Shown here: in pieces, positions 24,121-36,400 of the stretch | Layout of the letters: each line of letters starts with the position of its first letter | Position numbering within the stretch: position 1 is the stretch's first letter | Source: Hyalella azteca | Lineage: Eukaryota > Arthropoda > Malacostraca > Amphipoda > Hyalellidae | Length of the DNA: 64,000 nucleotides | Assembly (NCBI RefSeq): GCF_000764305.2 | Contig: NW_025934720.1 | Location: forward strand, 1-64,000 | Reading direction: 5' to 3' | Notes under the pieces: model-generated | What the model saw: only the letters and a program-made list of their open reading frames with translations | Databases searched by the model: none | What the model was told of the DNA's origin: nothing | Position numbers and translations under genes: made by a program

Positions 24121-24926
24121 GTGGTGCGATGTGGCGGGCGTTTAGGTGCTAGTGTGGCAGGCGTTTAGGTGCGAGTGTGGCAGGCGTTTAGGTGCTAGTG
24201 TGGCAGGCGTTTAGGTGCTAGTGTGGCAAGCGTTAAGGTGCGAGTGTGGCAGGCGTTTAGGTGCGAGTGTGGCAGGCGTTTAGGTGCTAGTGTGGCAGGC
24301 GTTTAGGTGCTATTGTGGCAAGAGTTTAGGTGAGTGTGGCAGGCGTTTAGGTGCGAGTGTGGCAGGCGTTTAGGTGCCAGTGTGGGAGGCGTNCAGGCGT
24401 TGCGCTGCTAGTGAGGCAGGCGTTGCGCTGCTAGTGAGGCAGGCGTTGCGCTGCTAGTGAGGCAGGCGTTGCGCTGCTAGTGAGGCAGGCGTTGCGCTGC
24501 TAGTGAGGCAGGCGTTGCGCTGCTAGTGAGGCAGGCGTTGCGCTGCTAGTGAGGCAGGCGTTGCGCTGCTAGTGAGGCAGGCGTTGCGCTGCTAGTGAGG
24601 CAGGCGTTGCGTTTCTAGTGAGGCAGGCGTTGCGATGCTAGTGAGGCAGGCGTTGCGATGCTAGTGAGGCAGGCGTTGCGCTGCTATAGTGAGGCAGGCG
24701 ATGCGCTACTAGTGAGGCAGGCGATGCGCTACTAGTGAGGCAGGCGTTGCGCTGCTTGCGAGGCAAGCGTTGCGCTGCTATAGTGAGGCAGGCGTTGCGC
24801 TGCTATAGTGAGGCAGGCGTTGCGATGCTAGTGAGGCAGGCGATGCGCTACTAGTGAGGCAGGCGATGCGCTACTAGTGAGGCAGGCGTTGCGCTGCTAG
24901 TGAGGCAGGCGTTGCGCTGCTGGTGT
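24121..24926. repeat. 23-bp minisatellite in two sub-arrays (GTGTGGCAGGCGTTTAGGTGCTA then GTGAGGCAGGCGTTGCGCTGCTA)
   Basis: About 35 units. The first block (about 24126-24392) uses the GTTTAGGTGC variant and the second (24394-24923) the GTTGCGCTGC variant, with a sharp switch at a single N (24393). Three- or four-base variants (TATAGTGAGG, GATGCGCTAC) recur in higher-order order. Non-coding. Confidence 0.95.
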
Positions 24927-24939
24927 GACCGACAACATT

Positions 24940-25284
24940 CTTGGTTATGTCGTCAGGCATCGGTCCCTTGTAGTTCTATTATTTTACTATAGCCGAATAC
25001 GTGATTGCGATGTGGATGATTGACCTATAATTTTTCGACACCAAGTATGTTAAGTTTAAATATTGTAAGCTTACTAAACTGACTGATAATTACTAATTGT
25101 TACTAATTACTTACTTTCTGCTAATACTTGAAGTAGAGTTCATTTCTAAAGAAGAGTGGATTGTCGCAGATCCGCTCTTCACGTGAGCTCATGAATCAAT
25201 GCCGGAATTGACGATTCATTGAGATAATTTCTTAACTTTGTATTGTGTAATTGAAAACGGCAGGCCAGCGCTGCACTGTGGTGC
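24940..25284. other. No gene recognised
   Basis: AT-rich spacer with no repeat or frame of note. Confidence 0.5.
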
Positions 25285-25560
25285 TTTCTCGTACAAGTCT
25301 TAAGTATTGAAGCGTTAGTGTATAGTTAGTGCGTTAGTGTACTCGTACAAGTCTTACGTATTGAAAAAAACGATAGTGTATGTAGTTGGTGCGTTAGTGT
25401 ACTCGTACAAGTCTTAAGGATTGAAGCGTTAGTGTATAGTTAGTGCGTTATTGTACTCGTACAAGTCTTACGTATCGAAACGATAGTGTATAGTTGGTGC
25501 GTTAGTGTACTCGTACAAGTCTTAAGTATTGAAGCGATAGTGTATAGTTAGTGTACCCGT
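25285..25560. repeat. ~55-60-bp tandem repeat
   Basis: Five units, each with CTCGTACAAGTCTTAAG, TATTGAAGCG, TTAGTGTATAGTTAGTGCG. Imperfect and non-coding. Confidence 0.88.
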
Positions 25561-28500
25561 ACTAGCTCAAGTGAAGCGTTAGCACAACGCTCACGTTGCC
25601 TCTGCACTGATGTAACTGCGGCCGTGGGGGCCTCGTTCATCACCGAAATGTTGTTGTTGCATCGGTCGTTGGGAGATGCTGGAGGAGGCTGTCGTCCTGC
25701 AACCTGGTGCTACACACCAGTGCTTGAAAATCATTCGAGATGCAGCCTCTTTGGAAGATGAGATGTTGTTCGGCAACTTATATATGTATGCTATTATAGG
25801 ATAGTTATTTTGACAGTTATGAAAGCGATCATTTTGGATTATTCGCGATTTATGAAAATTTATGAACTTTGACGTATAAAAGTTAACGCACGTCGCAATA
25901 GCGAGAATGTTTTTATTTCTAAATGAATTCCTTTAGAATCCTAGTATGCTCAATATGCTCTTGCAGTTTTTTTACACAAGTATTTCTTATTATGACTTCA
26001 TGTTTACACGCTCGTACTTTTGAAATGAAAAGCTACTGAGAAAGAACACATTGAAGCGAAGCACGCACGTTTGGCTTACTTGGGGTTAGAGTAGCGTTAC
26101 TGGTCTCGAAATATCGTCAAGCTTGGAACGCAGAGCTATCCGAGGTTGACAGTAAGCCTATTTCGTATGATTTGATAAACGGGAACGCGGGGTGAACACT
26201 ATATACTGCGGCACATCGTACTAGTACATTCAACATTGTTATTATCATATTCAACATTACTATAATTATGATAAATACAATTTTCATCAATTTTTCTAAA
26301 ATATCAATCATTTTCGCAAACCATCCGAATTACTTCTAAATTTACTTTTTCTTCCTTAGTTTAGTTAACGGTAAACTCACTTCAGCCCTGTCCACCGACG
26401 TTTGGGTAAGACCTTAAATAGCTCCCGAAATTGTTCCTCTAATTTGTTATATTTCGTTGTATATTGTACATGCTACCGACATTATCTTGATTTGTATTGT
26501 TCAATTAGTTTTATAGTATAGTATTTCATTCATTCTTCCGTGTTCAACTAACGTACACGTTCTAGAGCACACACTTCTACCTCGTTAAATTTCGTTGCTA
26601 TTCTTTATAGTGGTGCCCAACCACTATTTATAGTTTACCACTGCTCTAGTGTCAATAAATCAGATTAAATGTATGTAATTACTATGATAAAATGCTGTTG
26701 TGGAAAACTATTGTGGTGCGTTGGTATTAGTGATACCGGTACGCGGCGACTGTACGGGAACTTCAAGTGGTACTCGATCAGAAAAATGTTTGGTACGACC
26801 GTAATGTGATGCAACATGTTTTGCTGAGGTTATTGTTGTGCGAGAAAAATCAGATTATGTACATGCTGCTCACATTTGAAACCAATTTCATATGGCACTG
26901 GGGGCCGATAATTAGGTACAGCTCAATGGACAGACAGACTAATTGTCGAGAAAAAAAGTTCCATAATTTTTTGTCCTTGTGAGTTTGGGATTGTAATTAT
27001 TGTTACTAATTGGGTTGGATTTTTTCTTGTTGTGAAATGTTAAATAGAATCTTTGTACTCAGCCCCTGAATTCATGTACCGTAGGTTAGTTGGAGTTTAC
27101 AAGTTTCAACTATCAACCTTATCTTCTTCTAGCCGTAATTTCTAAACTGTAACATGGCCACCTTTATCACAAATTTATGACTATTATTGTTTCACTTTTT
27201 ACGTATTGCTTTGCAGGACATATTTTAGTGCACTGAAGTCAAGATGTTCGAATTACTTCGTATTACGGTTGTTTTCTGAGCCTGCGTTTGATGAACCCAT
27301 TTCAACGTCCCGTAACTGCCCCAATACCGAGGGCGTTGGAAGGCTGCAAGTTGTGATACGCTAACAAATATATTATATCTTATGGCACTGCACGCGCCGA
27401 GGACTAGCTTGATTTTGGTGAGCGACTGTCAGGCGAGTGGCCACCACTCAATCTTCTTCGTCTTTGTTTCTCTTTTTTCCCCCCACTGTCGAATAATGAC
27501 TTTCTCGACTTGCGGTCGCCGTCTTTCTGGCTTACGTGATTATCTACGGGGTTTTTATTGCTGCCGCGCCCTCTGATATATGGCCTGGCTTTTACTCTTG
27601 CCATGCTCACTTGTCAAAATAAAAAAGTATGGTAAACCATTCATTACACGTCATTACATTCTATGGAACGTCAAGTAATTCATAAATGAATAGGAAAGAT
27701 TCACATTAAATATAAGGATGCAATCTTTTTACGATTTTATTTATTTATCATTTAATAACTCTGAAATGCAAATGAGGTTTTTAGATTTTTAGTTTCTTTA
27801 CAAACTAGTTTTAATGTCTACTCTATTCATACAGCCTACTTCGAAGTTCCCCAGTGCAAATTCTTGTGATGTGGTATCATGGACGAGAGGGAAGGCATGA
27901 ATGAATCTACATGCCGAGTTGCCGTTCCATACTGTGCGATATTATCGTTGAACTAAAAGGTTCTCTAATCAATGACATTAAATACAGTTTATATTTCTAT
28001 CCAAAATGATCATTTATTTGTATAATTATATCATTTTTATCAACCTTTGACATTGATGAACAGCTATAACTGAAATGTTATCATTGACGGCTCTGGTACA
28101 ATTAAATTATGTTCTTAACTTCTGTAGGAATGTTGTTGTGTTGTGGCAATCCATGTACGGTAATCATTATTCCTACCGTTCGTAATCGTGTATATGAAAT
28201 TTTTTATTCTCACCGAACAGTCACCCTAACCTAACCGTATCTAACTATTGAAAGAAGTTCATTGAAGGACCTCTCTGTGAGCACGGTTATTCAGTGCACG
28301 AAATTGCAGCCTGTGACCGTAACACAGTCCGGCACGATCAAGTTACTGCGCGAGGACAAGTGCTGCTCCAACGGGCGATCGGCGCGTCTTGGGTGTCGAC
28401 TACTCCACGTTTTCCTTCCAATATCGGGCTAAAATTTTGAAGAAGAATATATTTTTTTAGTTATTGAGTTTTATCATAATTATCAAATGTTATGGATAAT

Positions 28501-29180
28501 AATTGAAAAAAATTACCACGAATTTCGAAGTAAAGAGTAATTACCGCTACCACTTTCTTCTAATACTTGACCAGTGTATACAAGCACCTTTAGCGCTGAG
28601 CATAACTATCTTTCCTTTATTATTTATCACTGAGCACGCTTTTATTGACTAAGATATTAACCGTTATAAATAAGCATGAGTTGTTGCCCATGTTATTTCA
28701 TGTGCCTCTGCACCAAGGACTCCCAAACGTGACGTTCTCCTCGATATTTGGAAGGCGGGTCACTAAGGTCACGGTTGAGTGATTTTTTTTTATCGTTTTC
28801 TGGTTGTGACGATGTGACCGGTGCATTTAACCACCATGGACAAAAGCGATACTCGGTAAATTAATAGGTCATATTTTACAAAAAATACACATTCTTATTC
28901 AGAGCACGATCACAGAAAGGACGTAGCACTGATACGCCCTTGCTAGATCAAACTGGGTCAGGATTATACCCACACAAGGACGAAAAGTGCGTCGCTATTT
29001 TATAAAGTCTCGCTCGCATCTCTGCACGGATGGATCATTTTATTTCAACCAGAAATCATCGTCCTAGAATTGCTCCCGTTTTAATTGAACCTTTTCAGAG
29101 TATTTAAATTACTTGGTTCTTTCCCTCTGCAAAAAGGCACGAATTAGTTATCTTGGGTCAAATGTATCGGTAACCTGCTT
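25561..29180. other. No gene recognised
   Basis: Only open frames up to about 71 codons. No domain, transposon terminus or RNA structure recognised. CCTAACCTAACC at 28224 is too short to be a telomeric array. Confidence 0.5.
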
Positions 29181-29183
29181 TTT

Positions 29184-29340
29184 AGCGCATTTTCTCATTT
29201 ATGGAAAAATTGCACTATTGTGCTCGCCATGTCCGTCTGTCCGTCCGTCCGTCCGTCCGTCCGTCCGTCCGTGACCTCAATTTTTCGTCGACGAGAAAAT
29301 GCGCTCTCTGTCACTCACTGCAGTGAGCACTGAGTAATAT
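29184..29340 (-). mobile_element. Short hairpin element with microsatellite core, copy 2 (inverted)
   Basis: Reverse-complement counterpart of 17906-18047: AGCGCATTTTCTCATTTATG, GCTCGCCATGTCCGTC, an expanded (GTCC)n run (about 29230-29270), GTGACCTC, CGTCGACGAGAAAATGCGCT and CACTCACTGCAGTGAG. Inner ends AGCGCATTTTCTC / GAGAAAATGCGCT form a perfect inverted repeat (29184 and 29293-29305). Confidence 0.78.
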
Positions 29341-30394
29341 TTTTGTTCGTCAATAGCTTAGATATATGTTCGATTTTGACTTATTGGCGTCGGGACGAGC
29401 GTTAGACAGCGTATAACAATTAACGATGCACTATACATGTATCTCTCAGGAGTTTTCCTAAGGAGTCAAACAATTTGCGAAGATAACGATGTGAAAGGTA
29501 ACAGTAGGACACCACAAGTGCAGATAACGCTGTGTACTATATTTGAATGGGCTGTAACCATATTGCTTGTCCATGTTTATATATAAACACTGTGTCCACC
29601 TGATACGACACCATGCATATCACGAGTTTTCGTGTAAGTGTCGCGCTTATTTTCTTGGTCTTCTTCATGTATGTGACCCACGCGTTGCCTATCCTCTCAC
29701 CGATCATTTGGCCATGTCTACTCCCATGAACGTGTCCGTTTGTGTACGTGTATGTATGTATGTGCAGTCATAGCGGTGTGGCGTGTACGTTGAACTTAGA
29801 GCGCGCGCTTTCTGAGTCTGGGCGGATCTTGCCAGAAGTTTCCTCACCGCGTGGTGGGGTTGCCAGACGGCGACAACAGATCATCTCAAGAGTGTTTCTC
29901 ATTGGCCGAGCCCACGCATGCGCACTGAAGTCTGCTTACATTGTTCACCTCGAGCTTGAAACGAGGAGCTCCTCGTGCACTACTTGCCATTGGGCGAGAT
30001 AAAATTTCAGCTAACCAAAGTACCACCGCTGGCAACAAGAAACTTGATGATATTCCTTGACTAAAATAAAACTAGGAAGTAAAGTTCTGATTACATTTGA
30101 GTTTAAAAATAACTGTTTGCCGATTTAATTGTTTTCTATCCTATAGGTATCAAAAAACGTATATATTACTACTACTATTATGATATATTATTCTATTTAC
30201 TTCTCATGCGTAATGTTATTTTGTATGCATTCTCGGTACAGGTCGTTTTCTATGTCCGTGTTCTGCATTTTTGCGTGCACTGTATTTTGCGTGGAGTTAC
30301 ATGAGCGTTACTGGTGCTGGAGGCGGTACCGAGAGGTACTGCCAGAGTAGTCTTTGATGTTCTTGTTTAGCGCGTTATTGCTTCTCTCACGTCA
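29341..30394. other. No gene recognised
   Basis: Short frames only. A mildly GC-richer patch at about 29,750-30,000 has no domain. Confidence 0.45.
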
Positions 30395-31640
30395 CTTCGC
30401 GTTAACCCCCCCCCTCCCCCACCTCCACTCCCCCTCCTCCACTCCCCTCATCTTTCGCCCTCCCCTTCACCCTTTCCCCCTCCACTCGGATCCTTCTCCC
30501 CACCTCACCTCCCATTGTTGACCGTCTTTCTCCCCTATGCTCGCCTCGCTCCTCGCTTCTTGCGTGCTTGGTTACGTTCTGTACTTCAGTACTTTTGCAT
30601 TGCATTTTTTAGCATTACTATTAATTTTAGGCGGGATAAACATCTCACCGTATCTATATTTTAATGATCACTATGAGAAATTTTGTTTCTTGCCTTTCAT
30701 AGACCTCGTGTATCCTACTCTGCTGGTGCACGCTCCTCCGTTGCTCTGTTTCCCATCTCCTCTCGCTTCGTATCCCGACCTCCCCTCCCCCTCACCCCTC
30801 CTTGCGCTGTCAGTCCACGCTCCTCCTTCGCTCAATTTCCCACCCACTCTCGCTCCGTATTCCCTCCTCTCCTCCCTAACCCTCATCCCTCCTTGCCTTG
30901 TTAGTCTTCGCTCCTTCGCTCAGTTTCCCACTCACTCTCGCTCCGTATCTCCCTCCCCTCCGCTCCCCCTCACCCCTTCTTGCCCTTTCAGTCCTCGCTC
31001 CTCCTTCGCTCAGTTTCCAACCCACTCACGCTCCGTATCCCCCTTCCCTCCCCATCAACCCTCCTTGCCCTGTCAGTCCTCGCTCCTTCACACAGTTTCC
31101 CACCCACTCTCGCTCCGTATCCCCTCCCTCGTGTCCCACTGCGCTGTGGGACATTACCCCTCTGTTACTCTCCATAAACACCCCCATCGTGCTCATCATT
31201 ACCCCTCTGTTACTCTCCATAAACACCCCTATCGTGCTCATCATTAACCCATCGTGCTCATCATTACCCCTCTGTTACTCTCGCCATAAACACTCCCATC
31301 GTGCTCATCATTACCCCTCTGTTACTCTCTCCATAAACACACCCATCGTGCTCATCATTACCCCTCTGTTACTCTCTCCATAAGCACCCCCATCGCGCTC
31401 ATCATTACCCTTCTGTTACTCTCTCCATAAACACCCCCATCGTGCTCATCATTACCCCTCTGTTACTCTCTCCATAAGCACCCCCATCGTGCTCATCATT
31501 ACCCCTCTGTTACTCTCTCCATAAGCACCCCCATCGTGCTCATCATTACCCCTCTGTTACTCTCTCCATAAACACCCCCATCGTGCTCATCATTACCCCT
31601 CTGTTACTCTCTTCATAAACACTCCCATGCACGTAGGCGC
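30395..31640. repeat. Pyrimidine-rich tandem-repeat block
   Basis: Starts with an almost pure C/T tract (about 30,403-30,500). Then come imperfect units of about 80-110 bp containing CGCTCCTTCGCTCAGTTTCC and CACTCTCGCTCCGTAT (30,700-31,130). Last is a clean array of about 45-47 bp (CCATAAACACCCCCATCGTG, CTCATCATTACCCCTCTGTT) from 31,140 to 31,630. Long frames here (such as 30537-31247) are composition artefacts with Ser/Pro/Leu repeats. Confidence 0.9.
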
Positions 31641-31794
31641 TTGGCACTCCTCATTTTCCCTCCGTTACACTAGCCGCGTTCTCCAGCTGTAATCTGTCCG
31701 TAATTGCAGTTGAACTTTATCCGTCCGTGAATACCCCATACGTTTTTTCGTAAATGTCTTTGTACTCCCTCCGTAAATTCCGATACATACCTTA

Positions 31795-31950
31795 CATAAC
31801 ACCAGCCGCACTCCATCCATAATTCCAGCTTCACTTCACCCATAATTCCAGCCGCACTACACCCAAAAGTCCGGCCGCATTCCACCGGTAATTCCAGCCG
31901 CATTCCATCCGTAATTCCAGCCGCATTCCACCCGTAATTCCGGCTGTAGT
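31795..31950. repeat. ~20-24-bp degenerate repeat (AATTCCAGCCGCATTCCACC)
   Basis: About seven imperfect units of ATTCCAGCCGCAYTCCAYCCGTA. On the - strand they read as a spurious Ala/Gly/Met/Glu frame. Confidence 0.8.
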
Positions 31951-31979
31951 GCACCCGTACGTCCGCTGTGTGTCTCCTA

Positions 31980-33000
31980 AATGAAGTTCTCTCGTCAACT
32001 CGCTCTCCACGTATTGTTTCTTCCTATAATTTTAATCTCCCCATATCGCTTCTCGCTCACTTCGTAGCGTTTCTCTCTCTCCGTGATGTCCCTCGCTCTC
32101 CCCGAGTTCTCTCCTGCTTCCTCTCTATGCGTCCTCGTTTACCTCGCAGTCATTCCCTCGCCTCATTACTCTTCGGGTCCCCATTTCTCTCCATCCACTT
32201 TATTCCGTGCCGGTCTTCTACCCCTTGCTATTCTTCTTCTCATAACTAGTATCTCTCATTCTTATCTCTCATCCCTCGAGATATGAGATCATATTCCCTA
32301 TTCATTCCTTCAAACCTTCGTATCCCCTCACCCCCATATCCCCTCACCCCCCTCATACCTCCGCCCCCTTCATATCTGCCGCTCGCTTGATCGCGTTCTC
32401 ATGATACGCTCCTGCCGCCAGGCTCTCCCTCGCACCGTTCACCCTGCCGCTATTCCGCTACATTTGCTCCCCACTTTCATACATGAACGATCACTTATGA
32501 ATTCACCTGCTCTCACTGCTAGCAAGTGAACGCTTTCCTCCCAACGGGATCTTACAATGATCACGATGATCGTAAATTATATTGATCAATGTAGTTTTGG
32601 CAAAATAAAAGAATTTTTTCGCATTCTAAATGCATCTTGTGACCAAATGTACGGTGCTGATGCGCCAGCACGCTCCTGCCACACTGCTGCTACTGTCAGC
32701 ATGACAAAAGTTTACACTCACTCTACAGTCTAGACTCTAGAAGATCTTGGGATGTTTTAGTTTCTCGAATTCCGCCTCCAGTTCCCTTGCGTTGTCAAAA
32801 TAGAAAGTTCAATACTATTTGATGTGCGTTTTTTTTCGTGAAGATGTTTTAGTCATCAGTTTGATAATATGTTCTTCGTGAGTACTACTACTCAACTTTC
32901 CTCTGATAATAACCATAGCTGTTGGAAACTACATTCTATTGCTTTTAGATAATTTCTTGGACTTTTCTTGTGATGTTGTTTCTCTAATTGATTGGTTGGA
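31980..33000. other. Pyrimidine-biased spacer, no gene recognised
   Basis: C/T-rich to about 32,450, then ordinary AT-rich DNA. No domain or element seen. Confidence 0.5.
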
Positions 33001-33038
33001 GCGTTCATAGAATTTTTCTCTGGCTCTCGGTGCCGAAG

Positions 33039-33129
33039 GAAATGCGGGAGAGGACGAAGAAGAGTCTCCAATTTCTGGAAGCGATCCTCAATCAATGGCG
33101 CTGCCGCCGCTGCCTGTGAACGTCGTCAG
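33039..33129 (+). CDS. Candidate isolated coding exon (acidic segment)
   Basis: A GC-rich patch reads NAGEDEEESPISGSDPQS then MALPPLPVNVV, and ends at a plausible donor (GTCAG|GTGCGC, junction after 33129). A possible acceptor precedes it (pyrimidine-rich TTTTTCTCTGGCTCTCGG ... AAG, junction after 33038). The frame is open from an upstream stop at 33008-33010. The acidic-then-Pro/Leu content looks protein-like, but I know no match. The ending phase (2 nt over) does not fit directly to the first Ph exons I mapped, so it may belong to another gene, to an unseen intermediate exon chain, or be chance. Confidence 0.28.
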
Positions 33130-33189
33130 GTGCGCTCGTGTCACCACCACGGCGCGGGCCTCCCGTGGGTCTTGTGCTGGTCTTTTGTA

Positions 33190-33425
33190 ATAAGTCGGTC
33201 TGTTATAATATGGGGTTCTGTTATTTTGGTCCGTTATAATATAGAGGTATGTTATAACAAGTCGGTCTGTTATTACATTTTGGTCTGTTATAATATGGAG
33301 GTATGTTATAACATAACAAGTCCGGTCTGTTATAACACGTTGGTCTATTTACCCATTTTGGTCTGTTAACGCATTTCAGTGTGTCTACCCATTTTGGTCT
33401 ATCTATCCATTTTTTCTGTTCGCCC
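33190..33425. repeat. Imperfect ~20-40-bp repeat (GGTCTGTTATAAYA)
   Basis: About ten units of GGTCTGTTATAA/TATGGAGGTATG and later ATTTTGGTCTGTTAACC variants. Non-coding. Confidence 0.8.
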
Positions 33426-33429
33426 ATCT

Positions 33430-36400
33430 TGGCTTGTACTATTTCTTCCTAACCTTCCATAAATGGTTTGTTCGACAGTACGACTGATCCCTTCTGGACT
33501 ACATCCATCGAACGGCCAGATTCAAAGTGACGCGTTAATCTAAATTTTCTTACAGGAGCGTTGTCCTTTTCGCTGATAACGACAGAGTGTATAGATTTAC
33601 TGTTCATAATTAGAATAAAGTTAACAGCTAACGTACGCGTGTGAAGGTTGAGTGACTAATTTTTTATTGGGAATTTATCGAGAGATGAATTCCTTAAAGT
33701 AAGGGCGCGTTACGAATCTAACTGTTCTCCTGTGACTCCTCTTTTATCTCGCCACACTCAAGAAAGACCTCTTGCTTGATTCTATACTACTTTTCTCGGC
33801 CAATGTACATAGTTTGAGGATCCCGCAACTGGTCTATACTGATGTTAATATAGATTATTTGTTTTGTCCGTGATGTTCTGCTATTGTTCACTTTTGCCAA
33901 AGAATCTTGGCCTGGGCAAAAATGTTATTTGAAATTACGGAGGCAAGCCGGCATGGCTGTCCCCCACTAATGGATTGCGCCAGAGGCAGACTTAGCAGGG
34001 GTGATGCGCGCGGTGATGGTTGGTGATGGTGCGTGAGTTGCGCCACCAGTTACTTCCTATTGCTGATGTAATTGCTAACTCATCGAAGTGGACCGAGTAG
34101 TTCACTGAATGCCTTTTAAAATAGTATAAATTAATAGTATGAATTTACAGTCTTGGACTTGCCGTCATATTTAATGGCTGATAAATAAAACCACGTAATG
34201 CATTAGCCGCTTAAATAATTTGCTAGCAGCCAGACTATATACATCTGATAACAATAGTTAAAAATGGATTTTGTGGCTTCGTATTTCAGCGAACCGACAT
34301 CGACATTAAACTATTGCTTCACGGTAGATAAAAGCTTGAGTGCCCAAATAATTCCTGCGCTGCAAGAACTCGAATTTGTCTATTTTGATATTACCGACTA
34401 CGAAAGACAATTTAAAAATCGTCTCGCGTAAAGCTGTAGCAATTCGTGATCAATCAAATAGTTACGAGTGTTTTGATAAGATTTGCTTGTGTTTAAATAT
34501 GGATGTGGCTTCTTGAATGGAAGAGAGAATATGTTTACGTGAACAAATAATGATATTTGAATCATCGATCGCACTGATGTGGACATGCACCACAAGACCG
34601 TAGAGTGCACTCTGCGTGCTCTGCCATGCCGTGCCCTCGCAGCGAGGCGAGTAATCAGAGTAATTGGCTGCATGCTAACAAGCAGCGTCAGATTGAATTA
34701 AAAAGCTATTCCCTGATCGCCTCTGTGCCCATCCTCACAAAATCCAACGTCGCGTTCAGGAAAAAGAGAGAGCAACACAGACAGGGACACTCGCGGAGCC
34801 TTTAGATGCAAGCCTCAGTTTTGGCGTTTGTATATGCGTGTGGCAGCTCACGTATCTCTTCATAAAAAAGGTGCATGTTGAACGCAGTTTAAGAGGCTTA
34901 GTTTATTTATAAGTTTGAATGTGTTAATAGTCAGAGATGGTGAGAGGCAAGGAAATTAGGATTTGTTAAAATTTTAAAATACAATTCTATTGCGAGTATT
35001 GAATGGTACAGTATTTTAGTAAATTGTAATATTACGAGTCAAGTAAAATTTTCGTTGAAATTTATTAATGACTAATGAATGATTTTAGGCATGAAACTAC
35101 TGTTGCCAAGCTGCTTTAGAACGACGTTACTTAATTTATTTTCAGGATTGATGTTACACGAGTTTGGATTGCGTTAGTTTCACGTCTCGCATTTATTGAT
35201 TGGGAGTGCAGGTTGAGCGCGCGCCGTCATTAAGACTTTGTTTGGCTTGAGATCGGCGGGCAAGCTCCTCGTCATCCATCCCTCTTGCCTGCCCTTCCAT
35301 TTCCCCTCATTTCCCCTCTCTTTCCCGATCAAAAATCAGCCAAGAGTAAAAACTCGACACTTCAAACAGGACGAAGAAAAAGAGCAAGAATACAAACCAT
35401 TATCTGTCTCATCGCTGCCTTTTTTTATCCTTGGGGAGATTCTGTTTCCGGTTATTTTTTGCAATTTTATGTATGGTTCGCAAATGGTTGCTTTGGCGTG
35501 AATTTGCTGTGAAACATAAGCTAGTTTATTTTAACTTAGTTCATGTGTGTGCTCAGATAAACTTCTTTCGCGGGTAATTAATGATCAAGAAAATATTGAC
35601 TTGAAGGCCCTCTCGAAATTCCAACCTTGATAGAACATCATCGTAGCAGGAACCATGATAAATGGTCTGTACTTCGGTGTTCTGCCGAGAGAGCTTTAAA
35701 GTAATTCAGTCATAAATTTGTGCAAAATTTTACACAATGGATTACCATCAGTTTTCTATTAATTAGAATAAAAACTCTTTAAGTAAAAGAAATAAAGTAT
35801 CATATGTCATTCAGTCTTCCATTGTTCTAGCCTAAACTTCAAACATTTGCAGTGCGCTTGCACATATGGTTGACCAGCGTTGAATTCGAAAAGAGTATAT
35901 AATATATCTACAGCAGCGTAGCATATTGCAGCGTGGTACACGTGACATATTGGAGCTAGAGACCTGAAATTGGACTTTCCTTTTCTTACTCAGCTGCTGA
36001 AATTTTTGGCCCGAGCCAATGACCCAGCTGGATCGATATTGAATATATGAAACAACATTTCTAGAATTCCACTGAGCCTGGAGTGACGTACAAATCGCGA
36101 AAGGTGAATAGTAAATCCCACCTTCCAGATTTATGCCGACTAGTGATTACTATAGTAAAGTAAATTTTCTATTTCGCTGCAATGGAAAGTTGTGGTAAGA
36201 AAATATGAATGTATTGAAATATTTTGATTATAAATGAATTCATTTCCGACATGTTTGTTCAGTATTTTTCGTGTGGGCTATGGATCAAGAAATATTCAAG
36301 AAACGTATAACAAAATACTTGAAGTGTTTAATATAGTTCGAAACTTATGCCTGTAATGATGTTATTTTCTGAAAAAGAAAGTATTCAATATTTATTTGCA

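Noticed and set aside
24121..24926. CRISPR-like regular repeat spacing
   Set aside because: The units are contiguous with no unique spacers, and the genome is eukaryotic; it is a minisatellite.
28224..28235. CCTAACCTAACC, resembling arthropod telomere repeat
   Set aside because: Barely more than two units in ordinary DNA.
30537..31247. 236-codon frame rich in Ser/Pro/Leu
   Set aside because: Lies in a pyrimidine-rich tandem-repeat block; composition explains it.
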